Shown here: one piece after another, positions 8,354-16,962 of the stretch
How positions within the stretch are numbered: position 1 is the first letter of the stretch
Layout: each line of letters starts with the position of its first letter
DNA from: Gammaproteobacteria bacterium
Lineage (GTDB): Bacteria > Pseudomonadota > Gammaproteobacteria > Ga0077536
Direction: 5' to 3'
Assembly (NCBI GenBank): GCA_016874535.1
Contig: VGUA01000020.1
Coordinates: forward strand, 1 to 35,612
Length of the DNA stretch: 35,612 nucleotides
Made by a program: the position numbers and the translations under genes
The notes under the pieces: generated by a model
What the model was told of the DNA's origin: nothing
The model's input: the letters and a program-made list of their open reading frames with translations, nothing else
Database searches by the model: none

Positions 8354-10006
8354 ATGTCTTTGAATGCCCGCCTGCTGGCTCTGCTCATCGGAGCCGGTCT
8401 CCCCCTTGCAAGCCTCGCAGAGACTCCCGCTCCGGAGCGGGACCTGAACACCATCGCCATCGGCATGTTCCTGGTATTCGTGATGATTTCGCTCGGCATC
8501 ACATTCTGGGCTGCGCGGCGCACGCGTTCCACCAGCGATTTCCTGGCCGCGGGAGGACGGATCTCGGGTTTCCAGAATGGTCTCGCCATCACCGGTGACT
8601 GGGTATCTTCCGCAGCCCTGATGGGCATTGCGGCATTGATCTACAGCACGGGCTTCGATGGTCTCATCTACAGCGTTGTGCCGTTCGGTGCCTGGCCGCT
8701 CATGATGTTCCTGATGGCGGATCGTCTGCGCAATCTCGGCAAGTACACCATCGCCGATATCGTCTCCGTCCGTTTTTCCCGCATTCCAATGCGCACCCTG
8801 ATCTCGCTCTCCAGCCTCGTCTTCGTGGTGGGTTATCTCATCGTCCAGATGGTGGGGGCCGGGACCCTCATTTCCAATCTGTTCGGTATCGACTACACCG
8901 CGGCACAGGTCATCATCGGCATCCTCATCGTGCTGTACGTCGCTTTTGGCGGCATGATTGCCACCACCTACGTGCAGCTCGTGAAAGCGGTACTGCTGTT
9001 GTCTGGTGCTTCGTTCATCTGCTTCGCGGCGCTCTTTCACTTCGACTGGTCGGTGGACGGCCTCTACGCGAGCGCAATCAGCAACCATCCACAGGGCATG
9101 AAAATCATGCAGCCCGGTGGCCTGCTGACCGACCCCATCTCGGCCTTCTCCTGCGGCCTCATGCTCATGCTGGGCGGCGCGGCGATGCCGCACGTGCTGA
9201 TGCGCTTCTTCACGGTACCGGATGCGCGGCAGGCACGGCTTTCCGTGTTTTATGCAGCAAGCTTCATCGGTTATTTCTACCTGCTGACTTTCATCATCGG
9301 CTATGCGGCCATTGCGATGGTGATGAAGGACCCTCGGTTTCTGGATGCCAACGGACTCATTACCGGCGGCGCCAATATGGCGGCCATTCACCTCTCCGAG
9401 GCGGTGGGCGGCAGCTTTTTCCTCGGTTTCATCTCGGCGGTGGCGTTTGCCACCATCGTGGCCGTGGTCGCCGGGCTCACGATTGCCGGCGCTTCGGCCA
9501 TCTCGCACGACCTCTACGCCAACATCTTCCGCCACGGCAAAGCCACCGATCATCAGGTAGTGAAGGTGTCGCGCATCTCCGCCGTGTGCCTTGGCGCCTT
9601 TGGCGTGGTACTCGGTATCGCGTTCAAAGATCAGAACATCGCCTACATGATCACGATTCCGTTTACGGTGAGTTCCTCCGTGTTCTTCCCGATCCTGTTC
9701 CTGTCGATGTACTGGCGTGGACTCACCACGCGTGGCGCGGTTGCCGGCGGTGCGGTGGGGCTCGGGCTCGGCGTGATCCTGCTGTTCCTTGGGCCGACTA
9801 TCTGGGGCGAAATCCTCGGCCACGGCGAGGGTATCTTCCCGTACAAATATCCGGCCCTGTTCACCATCATCGCCTCGTTCTTCACCATGATCGTGGTCTC
9901 TAAGCTCGACGACAGCCCGCGCGCGAGGCGCGAACGCGCCGAGTTTGATGACCAGTTTGTCCGTTCCCAGACTGGCGTGGGGGCCGAAGCACCCGCACAG
10001 CACTGA
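8354..10006 (+). CDS. ActP-like sodium:solute symporter 1 (SSS family)
   Basis: 550 residues with an N-terminal signal-like segment ending ASLAE, then about 13 membrane spans as in ActP/VC2705-type symporters. Shared family landmarks are FWAARRTRSTSDFLAAGG, MPHVLMRFFTVPDARQAR and ASAISHDLYANIF. In typical ActP proteins the TM2 region reads GD(Y/F)MSAA(S/T)FLG; here it is GDWVSSAALMG, so residues close to the expected substrate/sodium pathway have changed. The protein is collinear with the second copy at 10331 throughout. The substrate is probably a small monocarboxylate by family, but the altered motif argues against assuming acetate. Confidence 0.9.
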   Translation: MSLNARLLALLIGAGLPLASLAETPAPERDLNTIAIGMFLVFVMISLGITFWAARRTRSTSDFLAAGGRISGFQNGLAITGDWVSSAALMGIAALIYSTGFDGLIYSVVPFGAWPLMMFLMADRLRNLGKYTIADIVSVRFSRIPMRTLISLSSLVFVVGYLIVQMVGAGTLISNLFGIDYTAAQVIIGILIVLYVAFGGMIATTYVQLVKAVLLLSGASFICFAALFHFDWSVDGLYASAISNHPQGMKIMQPGGLLTDPISAFSCGLMLMLGGAAMPHVLMRFFTVPDARQARLSVFYAASFIGYFYLLTFIIGYAAIAMVMKDPRFLDANGLITGGANMAAIHLSEAVGGSFFLGFISAVAFATIVAVVAGLTIAGASAISHDLYANIFRHGKATDHQVVKVSRISAVCLGAFGVVLGIAFKDQNIAYMITIPFTVSSSVFFPILFLSMYWRGLTTRGAVAGGAVGLGLGVILLFLGPTIWGEILGHGEGIFPYKYPALFTIIASFFTMIVVSKLDDSPRARRERAEFDDQFVRSQTGVGAEAPAQH

Positions 10007-10026
10007 CGCCGGGCCCGTCATTCCGG

Positions 10027-10347
10027 ATGGACGCGCTGCACGCGAGGATCTCCGCCAATCCTGCTTTTCACGCCCTGCAGGCCAAGCGCAGCCGCCTCGC
10101 CTGGACACTGTGCGCAGGGGTGCTTGCGGCCTACTACGGCTTCATCCTGATGATTGCCTATGCTGCGGATACCTTCAGGCAGCCCGTGCATGAAGGTGCC
10201 GTGATCACCCTAGGCGTCGCCTGGGGAGCTGTGGTGATCGTGCTGAGTGTCGGGCTCACGGGTATCTATGTGTGGCGGGCCAACCGCGAATTTGATCGAC
10301 TCAACGCCCGCATTCTCGAAGAAGCGCACCGTGAGTCCCACCGCTAG
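10027..10347 (+). CDS. DUF485 (YjcH-like) small membrane protein 2
   Basis: 106 residues with two membrane spans. It is the canonical version of the family: NPAFHALQAKRSRLAWTL, then AAYYGFILMIAYA, a short loop, and GIYVWRANREFD near the C-terminus. It starts 20 nt after symporter 1. Its 3' end overlaps the GTG start of symporter 2 by 17 nt, implying translational coupling, as expected for an accessory subunit and its symporter. Together with 8013-10006 it forms a tandem duplication of the DUF485-ActP unit. Confidence 0.9.
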   Translation: MDALHARISANPAFHALQAKRSRLAWTLCAGVLAAYYGFILMIAYAADTFRQPVHEGAVITLGVAWGAVVIVLSVGLTGIYVWRANREFDRLNARILEEAHRESHR

Positions 10348-11977
10348 GTTTGCCGGGCTTGTCGCCCTGCCGACACCCGCTGCTGCCGTCAATGCTGCAG
10401 AGCATGGGCAGCGCTTGAATCCCGTGGCGGTGGGCATGTTCATGGCCTTTGTGGCGGTAACACTGGCGGTGACGTTCTGGGCCGCGCGACGCACGCGCAC
10501 CAGCCGTGATTTCTTTGCCGCTGGCGGCCAGATCTCGGGTTTCCAGAACGGGCTCGCCATCGCCGGGGACTTCATGTCGGCGGCCACGTTCCTCGGCGTC
10601 ACCGCGCTCATCTTCGATTTCGGATTCGACGGACTGATATACGCGGTGGGTGGCATCGCCGGCTGGCCGCTGGTGCTCTTTCTGCTCTCCGAGCGGCTGA
10701 AGAATCTCGGCAAATTCACCTTTGCCGATGCCGTCTCCATGCGCCTGGCCTCCACCCCGCTCAGGACCCTGGCGGCAATCGGTTCACTTTTTGCCGTGGT
10801 GCTTTATCTCATTGGACAGATGGTTGGGGCGGGTAAACTGATCGAGATATTGTTCGGTCTCGAGTACGAGACAGCGGTCGTCACCATCGGCGTGCTGATG
10901 GTGCTCTATGTCAGCTTTGGCGGCATGATCGCAACTACTTGGGTGCAGATCATCAAGGCCACCATTCTGCTTGCCGGCGGCAGCGTGCTGTCGTGGCTCG
11001 TGATGCAGCGCTTCGGCTTTTCCTTTGATGCCCTGCTGCGCGAGGCCACCCTGCAGCATCCTCGCGGCACCGACATGCTGCAGCCCGGCATCATGACCCA
11101 TGATGCACTGTCCACCCTGTCGCTGGGGACCACGCTGATTCTTGGCACGGCCGGCCTGCCACACATCCTCATGCGCTTCTTCACGGTGCCGAATGCCGTC
11201 GAAGCCCGCCGCTCGGTGTTCTTCGCGACCGGTTTCATCGGCTATTTCTACCTGCTGATCTTTGTCCTCGGCTTTGGCGCCATTGCGCTGGTGACCCGCG
11301 AGGCGGGTTATTTTGATGCCGCGACGGACAAGCTCATCGGAGGCGGCAACCTCGCCGCCATCCACCTCTCGCACGCCGTGGGCGGGGATGTGTTCCTCGG
11401 CTTCATCTCCGCCGTGTGCTTCGCCACCATCCTGGCGGTGGTATCAGGACTCACCCTCTCCGGCGCCTCGGCCATCTCACACGATCTCTACACCAATGTG
11501 TTCCGTCCACAGGCCAGCGAGCAGGAGGCTGTGCGGGTGTCCAAGATCGCGGCACTATGTCTCGGCGCGCTGGCGGTGATGCTGGGCCTGGTGTTCGAGG
11601 AGCAGAACGTGGCCTACATGGTCCTGCTGGCCTTCTCCATTGGGGCGAGCGTCAACTTCCCTCTGCTGTTCTTTGCCATGTACTGGAAGGACTTCACCAC
11701 CCGGGGTGCACTGCTGGGCGGGATTCTCGGTCTCACGGTCGCCGTCGGCGGGATTCTCTTCGGCCCCACGGTGTGGGTGGATCTGCTGGGCCATGAAAGC
11801 CCGCTGTTCCCCTGGAAGTATCCCGCCCTGTTTGCACTCGCGGCCTCGGTGACAGGCAGCGTCCTTGGCTCACTCAGTGATCGCGGACTACGGGCCACAC
11901 GGGAGCGTGCAGGCTTCGCGGCTCAATACGTTCGTTCGCAGACGGGACTGGGCGCGGAAGGCGCCGTGAATCACTAG
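10331..11977 (+). CDS. actP: ActP-like sodium:solute symporter 2 (cation/acetate symporter family)
   Basis: 548 residues if started at the GTG at 10331, giving MSPTARFAGLVALPTPAAA with a cleavable-signal look. The ORF track's start at 10247 would add 28 residues encoded entirely within the DUF485 gene. The protein has about 13 membrane spans and the canonical ActP motif AIAGDFMSAATFLG, followed by GYFYLLIFVLGFGAIAL and SGASAISHDLYTNVF. In family terms it is the better acetate-type monocarboxylate symporter of the two. It is last in the operon begun by the MetE-like gene. The symbol reflects family resemblance, not tested substrate. Confidence 0.88.
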   Translation: MSPTARFAGLVALPTPAAAVNAAEHGQRLNPVAVGMFMAFVAVTLAVTFWAARRTRTSRDFFAAGGQISGFQNGLAIAGDFMSAATFLGVTALIFDFGFDGLIYAVGGIAGWPLVLFLLSERLKNLGKFTFADAVSMRLASTPLRTLAAIGSLFAVVLYLIGQMVGAGKLIEILFGLEYETAVVTIGVLMVLYVSFGGMIATTWVQIIKATILLAGGSVLSWLVMQRFGFSFDALLREATLQHPRGTDMLQPGIMTHDALSTLSLGTTLILGTAGLPHILMRFFTVPNAVEARRSVFFATGFIGYFYLLIFVLGFGAIALVTREAGYFDAATDKLIGGGNLAAIHLSHAVGGDVFLGFISAVCFATILAVVSGLTLSGASAISHDLYTNVFRPQASEQEAVRVSKIAALCLGALAVMLGLVFEEQNVAYMVLLAFSIGASVNFPLLFFAMYWKDFTTRGALLGGILGLTVAVGGILFGPTVWVDLLGHESPLFPWKYPALFALAASVTGSVLGSLSDRGLRATRERAGFAAQYVRSQTGLGAEGAVNH

Positions 11978-12070
11978 CAGTCAGGCGGCGCGGGGGTCGA
12001 GGGTCGGGGGTCAGACGGCAACGGAGAATATGTTGCCCGGAGTACTGCCGGTCCGAGTGATATCTCGCAG

Positions 12071-12109
12071 CCGGGGCTGGCGCGAACGAGGCCGCACCAA
12101 CCCCCGGCC
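12071..12109. terminator. Possible bidirectional hairpin between convergent genes
   Basis: A perfect 7-bp inverted repeat, GCCGGGG and CCCCGGC, separated by 25 nt that can fold further. It lies in the 141-bp gap between the ends of symporter 2 and the PEBP gene. There is no U-tract on either strand, so terminator activity is uncertain. Confidence 0.3.
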
Positions 12110-12118
12110 ACGCTCTGC

Positions 12119-12619
12119 TCAACGCTTGAACAGACCGATCAGACTCGCCTTTTCCAGGGTATGGAAATTCAGATAGAAGCCGAGGATGGCGGAGGTCGTC
12201 TTTGCACTCACCGGCAACTGCGCGAGGCTCACCGCGTGCACGGTGAAGATATACCGATGCACGTTGTGACCCTCGGGCGCACAGGGGCCGCCGTAGCCGG
12301 GCTCCCCGAAATCCGTCATCACTTCCACCGCGCCGGCCGGCATCGTGCCCGCCGTGGGATTCCCAGCACCCAGGGGGAGTGAACGCACCTCGGCCGGGAT
12401 GTTCGCCACCGCCCAGTGCCAGAAACCGCTGCCCGTCGGGGCGTCGGGGTCATAGCAGGTCACGGCAAAGCTCCGGGTACCTTCCGGCACGTTTTCCCAG
12501 CTCAGCTGGGGTGACAGATTGTTGCCTTTGCAACCAAAGCCATAGGCTTCGGAGAGCACATGCTGCGGTCCCAGGAAGTCGCCTTCCTGGAAGTTTTCGC
12601 TCGTCAGTATCAAACCCAT
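12119..12619 (-). CDS. YbhB/YbcL family PEBP (Raf-kinase-inhibitor-like) protein
   Basis: 166 residues, the normal length for bacterial phosphatidylethanolamine-binding-protein-like proteins. Signatures are NLSPQLSWENVPEGTRSFAV, DPDAPTGSGFWHW and the anion-pocket stretch GYGGPCAPEGHNVHRY. No signal peptide is seen, so it is probably cytoplasmic. The cellular role of the family in bacteria is unclear. GGAGAG lies shortly upstream of the ATG. It starts 21 nt downstream of pntB on the same strand and is probably co-transcribed with the transhydrogenase genes, a link that does not by itself reveal function. Confidence 0.9.
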   Translation of the reverse strand: MGLILTSENFQEGDFLGPQHVLSEAYGFGCKGNNLSPQLSWENVPEGTRSFAVTCYDPDAPTGSGFWHWAVANIPAEVRSLPLGAGNPTAGTMPAGAVEVMTDFGEPGYGGPCAPEGHNVHRYIFTVHAVSLAQLPVSAKTTSAILGFYLNFHTLEKASLIGLFKR

Positions 12620-12640
12620 CTCAAACTCTCTCCTGTGCCC

Positions 12641-14041
12641 TCAGCCTGCACGCAGGGCCACGAGCACTTCATCCAGCATCTTCTTGGCATCGCCAAAGAG
12701 CATGCGGTTGTTGTCCTTGTAGAACAGCGGATTGTCGACGCCGGCATAACCGGAAGCCATGGAACGCTTCATCACAATCGAAGTTCTGGCCTTCCAGACC
12801 TCCAGCACCGGCATGCCGGCAATGGGGCTGTTGGGATCATCCTGGGCGGCCGGATTCACGATGTCGTTGGCGCCAATGACCATTGTCACATCGGTTTCCG
12901 GGAATTCGAGGTTGATCTCATCCATCTCAGCCACGATGTCGTAAGGCACCTTGGCCTCAGCCAGCAGCACGTTCATATGACCGGGCATGCGGCCGGCCAC
13001 CGGATGGATTGCGAAGTGCACATCGACGCCACGTTCCCGCAGCAGCTTGGTGATTTCGAACACCGTGTGCTGGGCCTGAGCCACCGCCATGCCGTAGCCC
13101 GGCACGAGGATGATCTTGCTGGCGTTGCGCAGCAGTTCCGCGGTGTCCTCGGCACTGATGGGCTGCACCTCACCTTGCGGGCCTTCGCTCGCTGTGGCCG
13201 TTCCGGTGCCGGTGCCGAAGCCGCCGGCGATCACGCTCAGGAAGTTGCGATTCATGGCGCGACACATGATGTAGGACAGAATCGCACCCGAGGAACCGAC
13301 CAGCGCGCCGACCACGATCAGCAGATCGTTGCCGAGCATGAAGCCGGTGGCGGATGCCGCCCACCCCGAATAGCTGTTCAGCATCGAGACGACCACCGGC
13401 ATGTCGGCGCCGCCGATGGCCATGACCATGTGGATACCGAACACCAGCGAGATGCCGGTCATGATGAGCAGGCAGAGAGTGCCGCCCCAGCCGGAGTCGG
13501 CGTTCAGGAACAGGTTGCCAAAGAAGATCACCGCCAGCAGCGCCACCAGATTGAGGTAGTGGCGGCCCGGCAGCAGCAGGGGTTTGCCCCCAATCTTGCC
13601 GGAAAGCTTGCCGAAGGCCACCACGGAGCCCGAGAACGTGACGGCACCAATGAGGATGCCGATGTAGATCTCCACTTCATGAATGGTCTTCTCCACGCCC
13701 TCGAAGTGCACCGAGGTGTCGAAGAAGGTGGCATAGCCGATCAGCACCGCAGCCAGACCCACCAGGCTGTGCATCAAGGCCACCAGCTCCGGCATCTCGG
13801 TCATCTGCACGCGATGGGCTGCGTACCAACCGATGCCACCACCCAGCGCCATGGTGATGAGGATGGGCCAGAGGCTTGTGACCTTCGGTCCCAGCACGGT
13901 GGCGAGGATCGCAATGGTCATCGCAGCAATACCGTAGTAGTTGCCGCGCCGCGACGTCTCGGGGTTGGAAAGACCGCCCAGGCTCAGGATGAAGAGCACC
14001 GTGGCGGCGATATAGGAAACGGTTACCAGACCTTCGCTCAT
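12641..14041 (-). CDS. pntB: NAD(P) transhydrogenase subunit beta
   Basis: 466 residues. The first half has about nine membrane spans and forms the proton channel with PntA; the C-terminal soluble domain III binds NADP(H). The characteristic [13 protein letters not shown] and the later [17 protein letters not shown] are present. The complex in the inner membrane uses the proton gradient to drive NADH + NADP+ to NADPH. The ATG comes 3 nt after the pntA stop, with GGAG 6 nt before it inside the pntA end, so the two genes are tightly coupled. Length and motifs are intact. Confidence 0.97.
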   Translation of the reverse strand: MSEGLVTVSYIAATVLFILSLGGLSNPETSRRGNYYGIAAMTIAILATVLGPKVTSLWPILITMALGGGIGWYAAHRVQMTEMPELVALMHSLVGLAAVLIGYATFFDTSVHFEGVEKTIHEVEIYIGILIGAVTFSGSVVAFGKLSGKIGGKPLLLPGRHYLNLVALLAVIFFGNLFLNADSGWGGTLCLLIMTGISLVFGIHMVMAIGGADMPVVVSMLNSYSGWAASATGFMLGNDLLIVVGALVGSSGAILSYIMCRAMNRNFLSVIAGGFGTGTGTATASEGPQGEVQPISAEDTAELLRNASKIILVPGYGMAVAQAQHTVFEITKLLRERGVDVHFAIHPVAGRMPGHMNVLLAEAKVPYDIVAEMDEINLEFPETDVTMVIGANDIVNPAAQDDPNSPIAGMPVLEVWKARTSIVMKRSMASGYAGVDNPLFYKDNNRMLFGDAKKMLDEVLVALRAG

Positions 14042-14044
14042 GAC

Positions 14045-15613
14045 TTACTCCGATCGCCGGAACATGCGCAGCATGCGCTGGGTGACGGCGAAACCGCCGA
14101 CCATGTTGATGGTGGTGAGAATCAGCGCTATGCCGGCAAGCAGGGTCATCATGAACCCGGGCGCCGACACCTGGATGAGGGCACCGATGGCAATGATGCT
14201 GCTGATGGCGTTGGTCACGCTCATCAAGGGCGTATGCAAGGCCGGGGTCACGTTCCAGATCACCATGTAGCCCACGAAACAGGCCAGCACGAACACCATC
14301 AGATGGGACATGAAGGCCGCTGGCGCGACGGTACCGAGCCAGGCAAGCGCAAGCCCCGCGGCGATGAGCACCACGAGCGGCTGCAAGGCCGGCGGAATCA
14401 GCGGCTTCTTCTCGGGCACCACCGGTGCGGCCGCAGCCGGCTTGGCACCGGCCGGGGGCGCCGCGGACAAACGCGGAGCCGGTGGTGGCCAAGTGATTTC
14501 ACCATCCTTCACCACGGTGGCACCGCGGATCATCTCGTCTTCCATGTTCACCACGGCCAAACCATCCTTGGCCGTGCAGAGTTCTTCCAGCAGGCGCAAC
14601 AGATTGGTGGCGTAAAGCTGGCTGGACTGCCGCGCCATGCGGCTGGGGAGATCCGTGTAACCGACGATGGAGACGCCGTGACGCTGCACCACCTGACCGG
14701 GCACGGTGCAGGCACAGTTGCCGCCCTGCTCCGAGGCGAGATCGACGATCACGCTGCCGTCCTGCATGGACTGCACCATTTCCTCGGTGATGAGCTTGGG
14801 GGCGGGTTTGCCGGGGATGAGTGCGGTGGTGATGACCACGTCCACTTCGCGGCATTGCTTGGCGATGGCCTCGGCCTGGGCCTTCTGATAGCCCTCGCTC
14901 ATGACCTTGGCGTAACCGCCGGTGCCTTCACCCTCTTCCTGGTAATCGACGCTCACAAATTCGGCGCCGAGACTCTTGACCTGATCTTTCACCTCGGGAC
15001 GGGTGTCCATGGCGCGCACGATGGCGCCCAGACCATTGGCGGCGCCAATCGCCGCGAGCCCAGCCACACCGGCGCCGATCACGAAAACCTTGGCCGGCGG
15101 GACCTTGCCGGCCGCGGTGACCTGCCCCGTGAAGAAGCGGCCGAAATTCTGTGCCGCCTCGATGACCGCGCGGTAGCCCGCGATATTGGCCATGGAACTG
15201 AGGGCATCGAGCTTCTGGGCGCGGGAGATGCGCGGCACGCTGTCCATGGCAAGCACGGTGGCCTTGCGACCGGCAAGCCGGTCCATGAGCTCCGGGTTCT
15301 GCGCCGGCCAGAGGAAAGAGACGAGGGTCGCGCCCTCCCGCAGCAAGTCCACCTCGTGGCAGCCCAGCCCCGGGTGCGGCTCCGGCGCCCGCACCTTGAG
15401 CACGATGTCCGAGTCGGCCCAGAGACGGGAAACGTCCTCGACAATTTCGACGCCGACTTCCGAGTAGGCCTCATCAGCCAGATCCGCGGCGATGCCAGCT
15501 CCCTTTTGCAGGGCGACGGTGAAGCCCAGCTTGATGAGCTTGCCTGCCACCTCCGGCGTGGTTGCCACGCGGCGCTCGCCCGCGTGAATCTCCTGTGGAA
15601 TCCCGATACGCAA
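14045..15613 (-). CDS. pntA: NAD(P) transhydrogenase subunit alpha, TTG start
   Basis: 522 residues from a TTG at 15613, close to the 510 of E. coli PntA. The ORF track's start at 15760 adds 49 residues of low-complexity non-homologous sequence. The TTG is preceded by AAAGGAG at 8 nt spacing and yields RIGIPQEIHAGERRVA, the normal N-terminus. Domain I (NAD-binding) contains GAGVAGLAAIGAANGLGA near residue 180. An Ala/Pro-rich linker (about 380-410) then leads to four membrane spans, so the alpha-1 and alpha-2 parts are fused as in enterobacteria. It lies directly upstream of pntB. The leader is long, with a candidate promoter about 170 nt upstream. Confidence 0.95.
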   Translation of the reverse strand: MRIGIPQEIHAGERRVATTPEVAGKLIKLGFTVALQKGAGIAADLADEAYSEVGVEIVEDVSRLWADSDIVLKVRAPEPHPGLGCHEVDLLREGATLVSFLWPAQNPELMDRLAGRKATVLAMDSVPRISRAQKLDALSSMANIAGYRAVIEAAQNFGRFFTGQVTAAGKVPPAKVFVIGAGVAGLAAIGAANGLGAIVRAMDTRPEVKDQVKSLGAEFVSVDYQEEGEGTGGYAKVMSEGYQKAQAEAIAKQCREVDVVITTALIPGKPAPKLITEEMVQSMQDGSVIVDLASEQGGNCACTVPGQVVQRHGVSIVGYTDLPSRMARQSSQLYATNLLRLLEELCTAKDGLAVVNMEDEMIRGATVVKDGEITWPPPAPRLSAAPPAGAKPAAAAPVVPEKKPLIPPALQPLVVLIAAGLALAWLGTVAPAAFMSHLMVFVLACFVGYMVIWNVTPALHTPLMSVTNAISSIIAIGALIQVSAPGFMMTLLAGIALILTTINMVGGFAVTQRMLRMFRRSE

Positions 15614-15631
15614 TGGAAATTCTCCTTTCAG

Positions 15632-15650
15632 AAAAAGCCCGCCGGGCGGC
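15632..15650 (-). terminator. GC hairpin plus T-run in the pntA leader
   Basis: Read on the minus strand, a short GC stem (CCGC/GCGG with a three-base loop) is followed by GC and TTTTT, just upstream of the pntA ribosome site. It could terminate read-through from the LLM gene or act as an attenuator. The stem is short, so confidence is low. Confidence 0.25.
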
Positions 15651-15756
15651 GAAGAGCCCGGATTGTCCGCAATGGCCGAGGCCCCTCGCCCAGGGGCCGA
15701 TCCAGATTCAGGTTCATCCAGGTCCGATACGCCCGATCCGGCAGACCGGGCGCAGC

Positions 15757-15774
15757 CCATACTGACGCGTATGG
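15757..15774. repeat. Inverted repeat in the pntA leader
   Basis: CCATAC and GTATGG form a perfect 6-bp inverted repeat around TGACGC, about 145 nt upstream of the pntA start and downstream of the candidate promoter. It may be a regulatory dyad. Confidence 0.3.
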
Positions 15775-15786
15775 AAGGGAGGCGAT

Positions 15787-15816
15787 GTTGTACTGCAGTA
15801 TTGTGGCAATTCGCAA
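15787..15816 (-). promoter_or_regulatory. Candidate promoter for pntAB
   Basis: On the minus strand TTGCGA (-35-like) and TACAAC (-10-like) are separated by 18 nt. The spacer contains the 10-bp palindrome TACTGCAGTA (15791-15800), which could be an operator. It lies in the 234-bp gap between the LLM gene and pntA. The assignment is by consensus match only. Confidence 0.3.
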
Positions 15817-15847
15817 CGCGAACCGCCAGCGTCAGGCGCGAAGCGGC

Positions 15848-16810
15848 TCAGGCGCGGAGCAACGCCAGCACCTCGCCCAGTCTATCGAGGCCGTCTTCGT
15901 TCCAAGGGTGCGGGATCACGGACACATGCTCGGCACCTGCATCGGCATATTCCGCGAAGCGAGCCGCAATTTCGGACAGTGAGCCTCGGAAGGGGACCGC
16001 ACTGGGCATGGGACCAAAGGGTCCCGCCGTGAAATCGACGGCAACCGTGGCCCCTTGGGACAGGGTGACCGGGTCCCGGTCCCATTTTTCACACGCGGCA
16101 AGAATGGGGGCCCAGGCGTCGCGATAGGTCTCGAGGGCACTGTCACCGAAGGCAATCATGCAGTTCCACATGTCGGCATGCTGGGCCACCAGACGGGACA
16201 TGCGAGGCTTGCCCTTGAGGGTGCCAATCATCAGGGGCGGCGCGCGGAAGGCCGATTTTGGCAGCAGGGCCGCGTCTTCCACCCGGTGAAATTCGCCCTG
16301 CAAGCTCACTGTCTCCCCGCGCAACATGGGCTTGAGGATCTGCAGGCTTTCTTCGAAGCGGCCGACATGGCGCGTGAAATCGAAACCGTAAGCCTGATGC
16401 TCGGAGATGAAATCACCAGCACCAAGGCCCAGGATGAGTCGCCCTTCGCTGAGTTCGGTCACGTTGTCGACCATGCGTGCGAGCAATGCCGGATTGCGGA
16501 AGGTGGTGTTGCAGACGAGGGTGCCGAGATGGATACGGGAAGTGGTGGCGGCAACCGCTGCCGCGGCAGTCCAGCACTCCCATTGACCGCCCTTTACCCC
16601 CTTCAATTCTTCCGGCAGCTGGAGGCCCACGGCCCGGAAGTCGACGTAGGCTTCCCAGTAGAGGTGATCCGTAAACCAGACACTGTCCAGACCTGCGGCC
16701 TCGGCATGGCGGGCAAAGGCACGGTTGCGGGCGATACCGGCCGTCTCCCCGTTCAGGGAGCCATTCCAGAGCGGTAGCAGAACACCCACCTTGAGATCCC
16801 GAGGCGACAT
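15848..16810 (-). CDS. LLM-class flavin/F420-type oxidoreductase
   Basis: 320 residues, full-length luciferase-like TIM barrel. Landmarks are KVGVLLPLWNG at the N-terminus, EAAGLDSVWFTDHLYWEAY (about 37-55), the TTSRIHLGTLVCNTTFRNPALLA strand-helix, and LSEGRLILGLGAGDF (about 122-136). AGGGAGG lies 6 nt before the ATG. The family oxidises or reduces small molecules with FMN or F420; no substrate can be read. It lies 234 bp upstream of pntA in the same orientation, but the gap contains a plausible separate promoter. The tRNA-Arg gene is divergent from it. Confidence 0.9.
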   Translation of the reverse strand: MSPRDLKVGVLLPLWNGSLNGETAGIARNRAFARHAEAAGLDSVWFTDHLYWEAYVDFRAVGLQLPEELKGVKGGQWECWTAAAAVAATTSRIHLGTLVCNTTFRNPALLARMVDNVTELSEGRLILGLGAGDFISEHQAYGFDFTRHVGRFEESLQILKPMLRGETVSLQGEFHRVEDAALLPKSAFRAPPLMIGTLKGKPRMSRLVAQHADMWNCMIAFGDSALETYRDAWAPILAACEKWDRDPVTLSQGATVAVDFTAGPFGPMPSAVPFRGSLSEIAARFAEYADAGAEHVSVIPHPWNEDGLDRLGEVLALLRA

Positions 16811-16882
16811 GAGAACCCTCCCTGTGACTTGGGTCGGTGCGACGGTTGCCCGTCATGCGTGCGGCCCGCAGAATACCACGAC

Positions 16883-16959
16883 GCGCCCATAGCTCAGTTG
16901 GATAGAGTACCTGGCTTCGAACCAGGTGGTCGGAGGTTCGAGTCCTTCTGGGCGCGCCA
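16883..16959 (+). tRNA. tRNA-Arg, anticodon TCG
   Basis: 77 nt folding into a complete cloverleaf. The 7-bp acceptor stem GCGCCCA/TGGGCGC is perfect, with discriminator G and encoded CCA. The D arm reads AGCTCAGTTGGATAGAGT. The anticodon stem CCTGG/CCAGG encloses CTTCGAA, giving anticodon TCG (arginine, CGA codons). The T arm contains GGTTCGAGTCC. It closely resembles E. coli tRNA-Arg in layout. The neighbouring sequence on its 3' side holds broken genes, consistent with a used integration or recombination site. Confidence 0.97.
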
Positions 16960-16962
16960 TCT

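Noticed and set aside
8273-10108. 611-codon minus-strand ORF opposite symporter 1
   Set aside because: Charged, low-complexity antisense shadow of a membrane protein gene.
11994-12014. Three 7-nt units GGGTCGA/GGGTCGG/GGGTCAG after symporter 2
   Set aside because: Too short and degenerate to call a REP element, insertion sequence end or G-quadruplex; only three G-tracts are present.
12560-15982. 1140-codon plus-strand ORF opposite pntAB
   Set aside because: It lies entirely antisense to clear pntA, pntB and PEBP coding. The translation is rich in His, Gly and Arg without domains, the usual shadow of GC-rich genes.
16883-16959. tRNA considered as tRNA-Sec for the selenoprotein
   Set aside because: The anticodon is TCG, the acceptor stem is 7 bp and the length is 77 nt. 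It is an ordinary tRNA-Arg.
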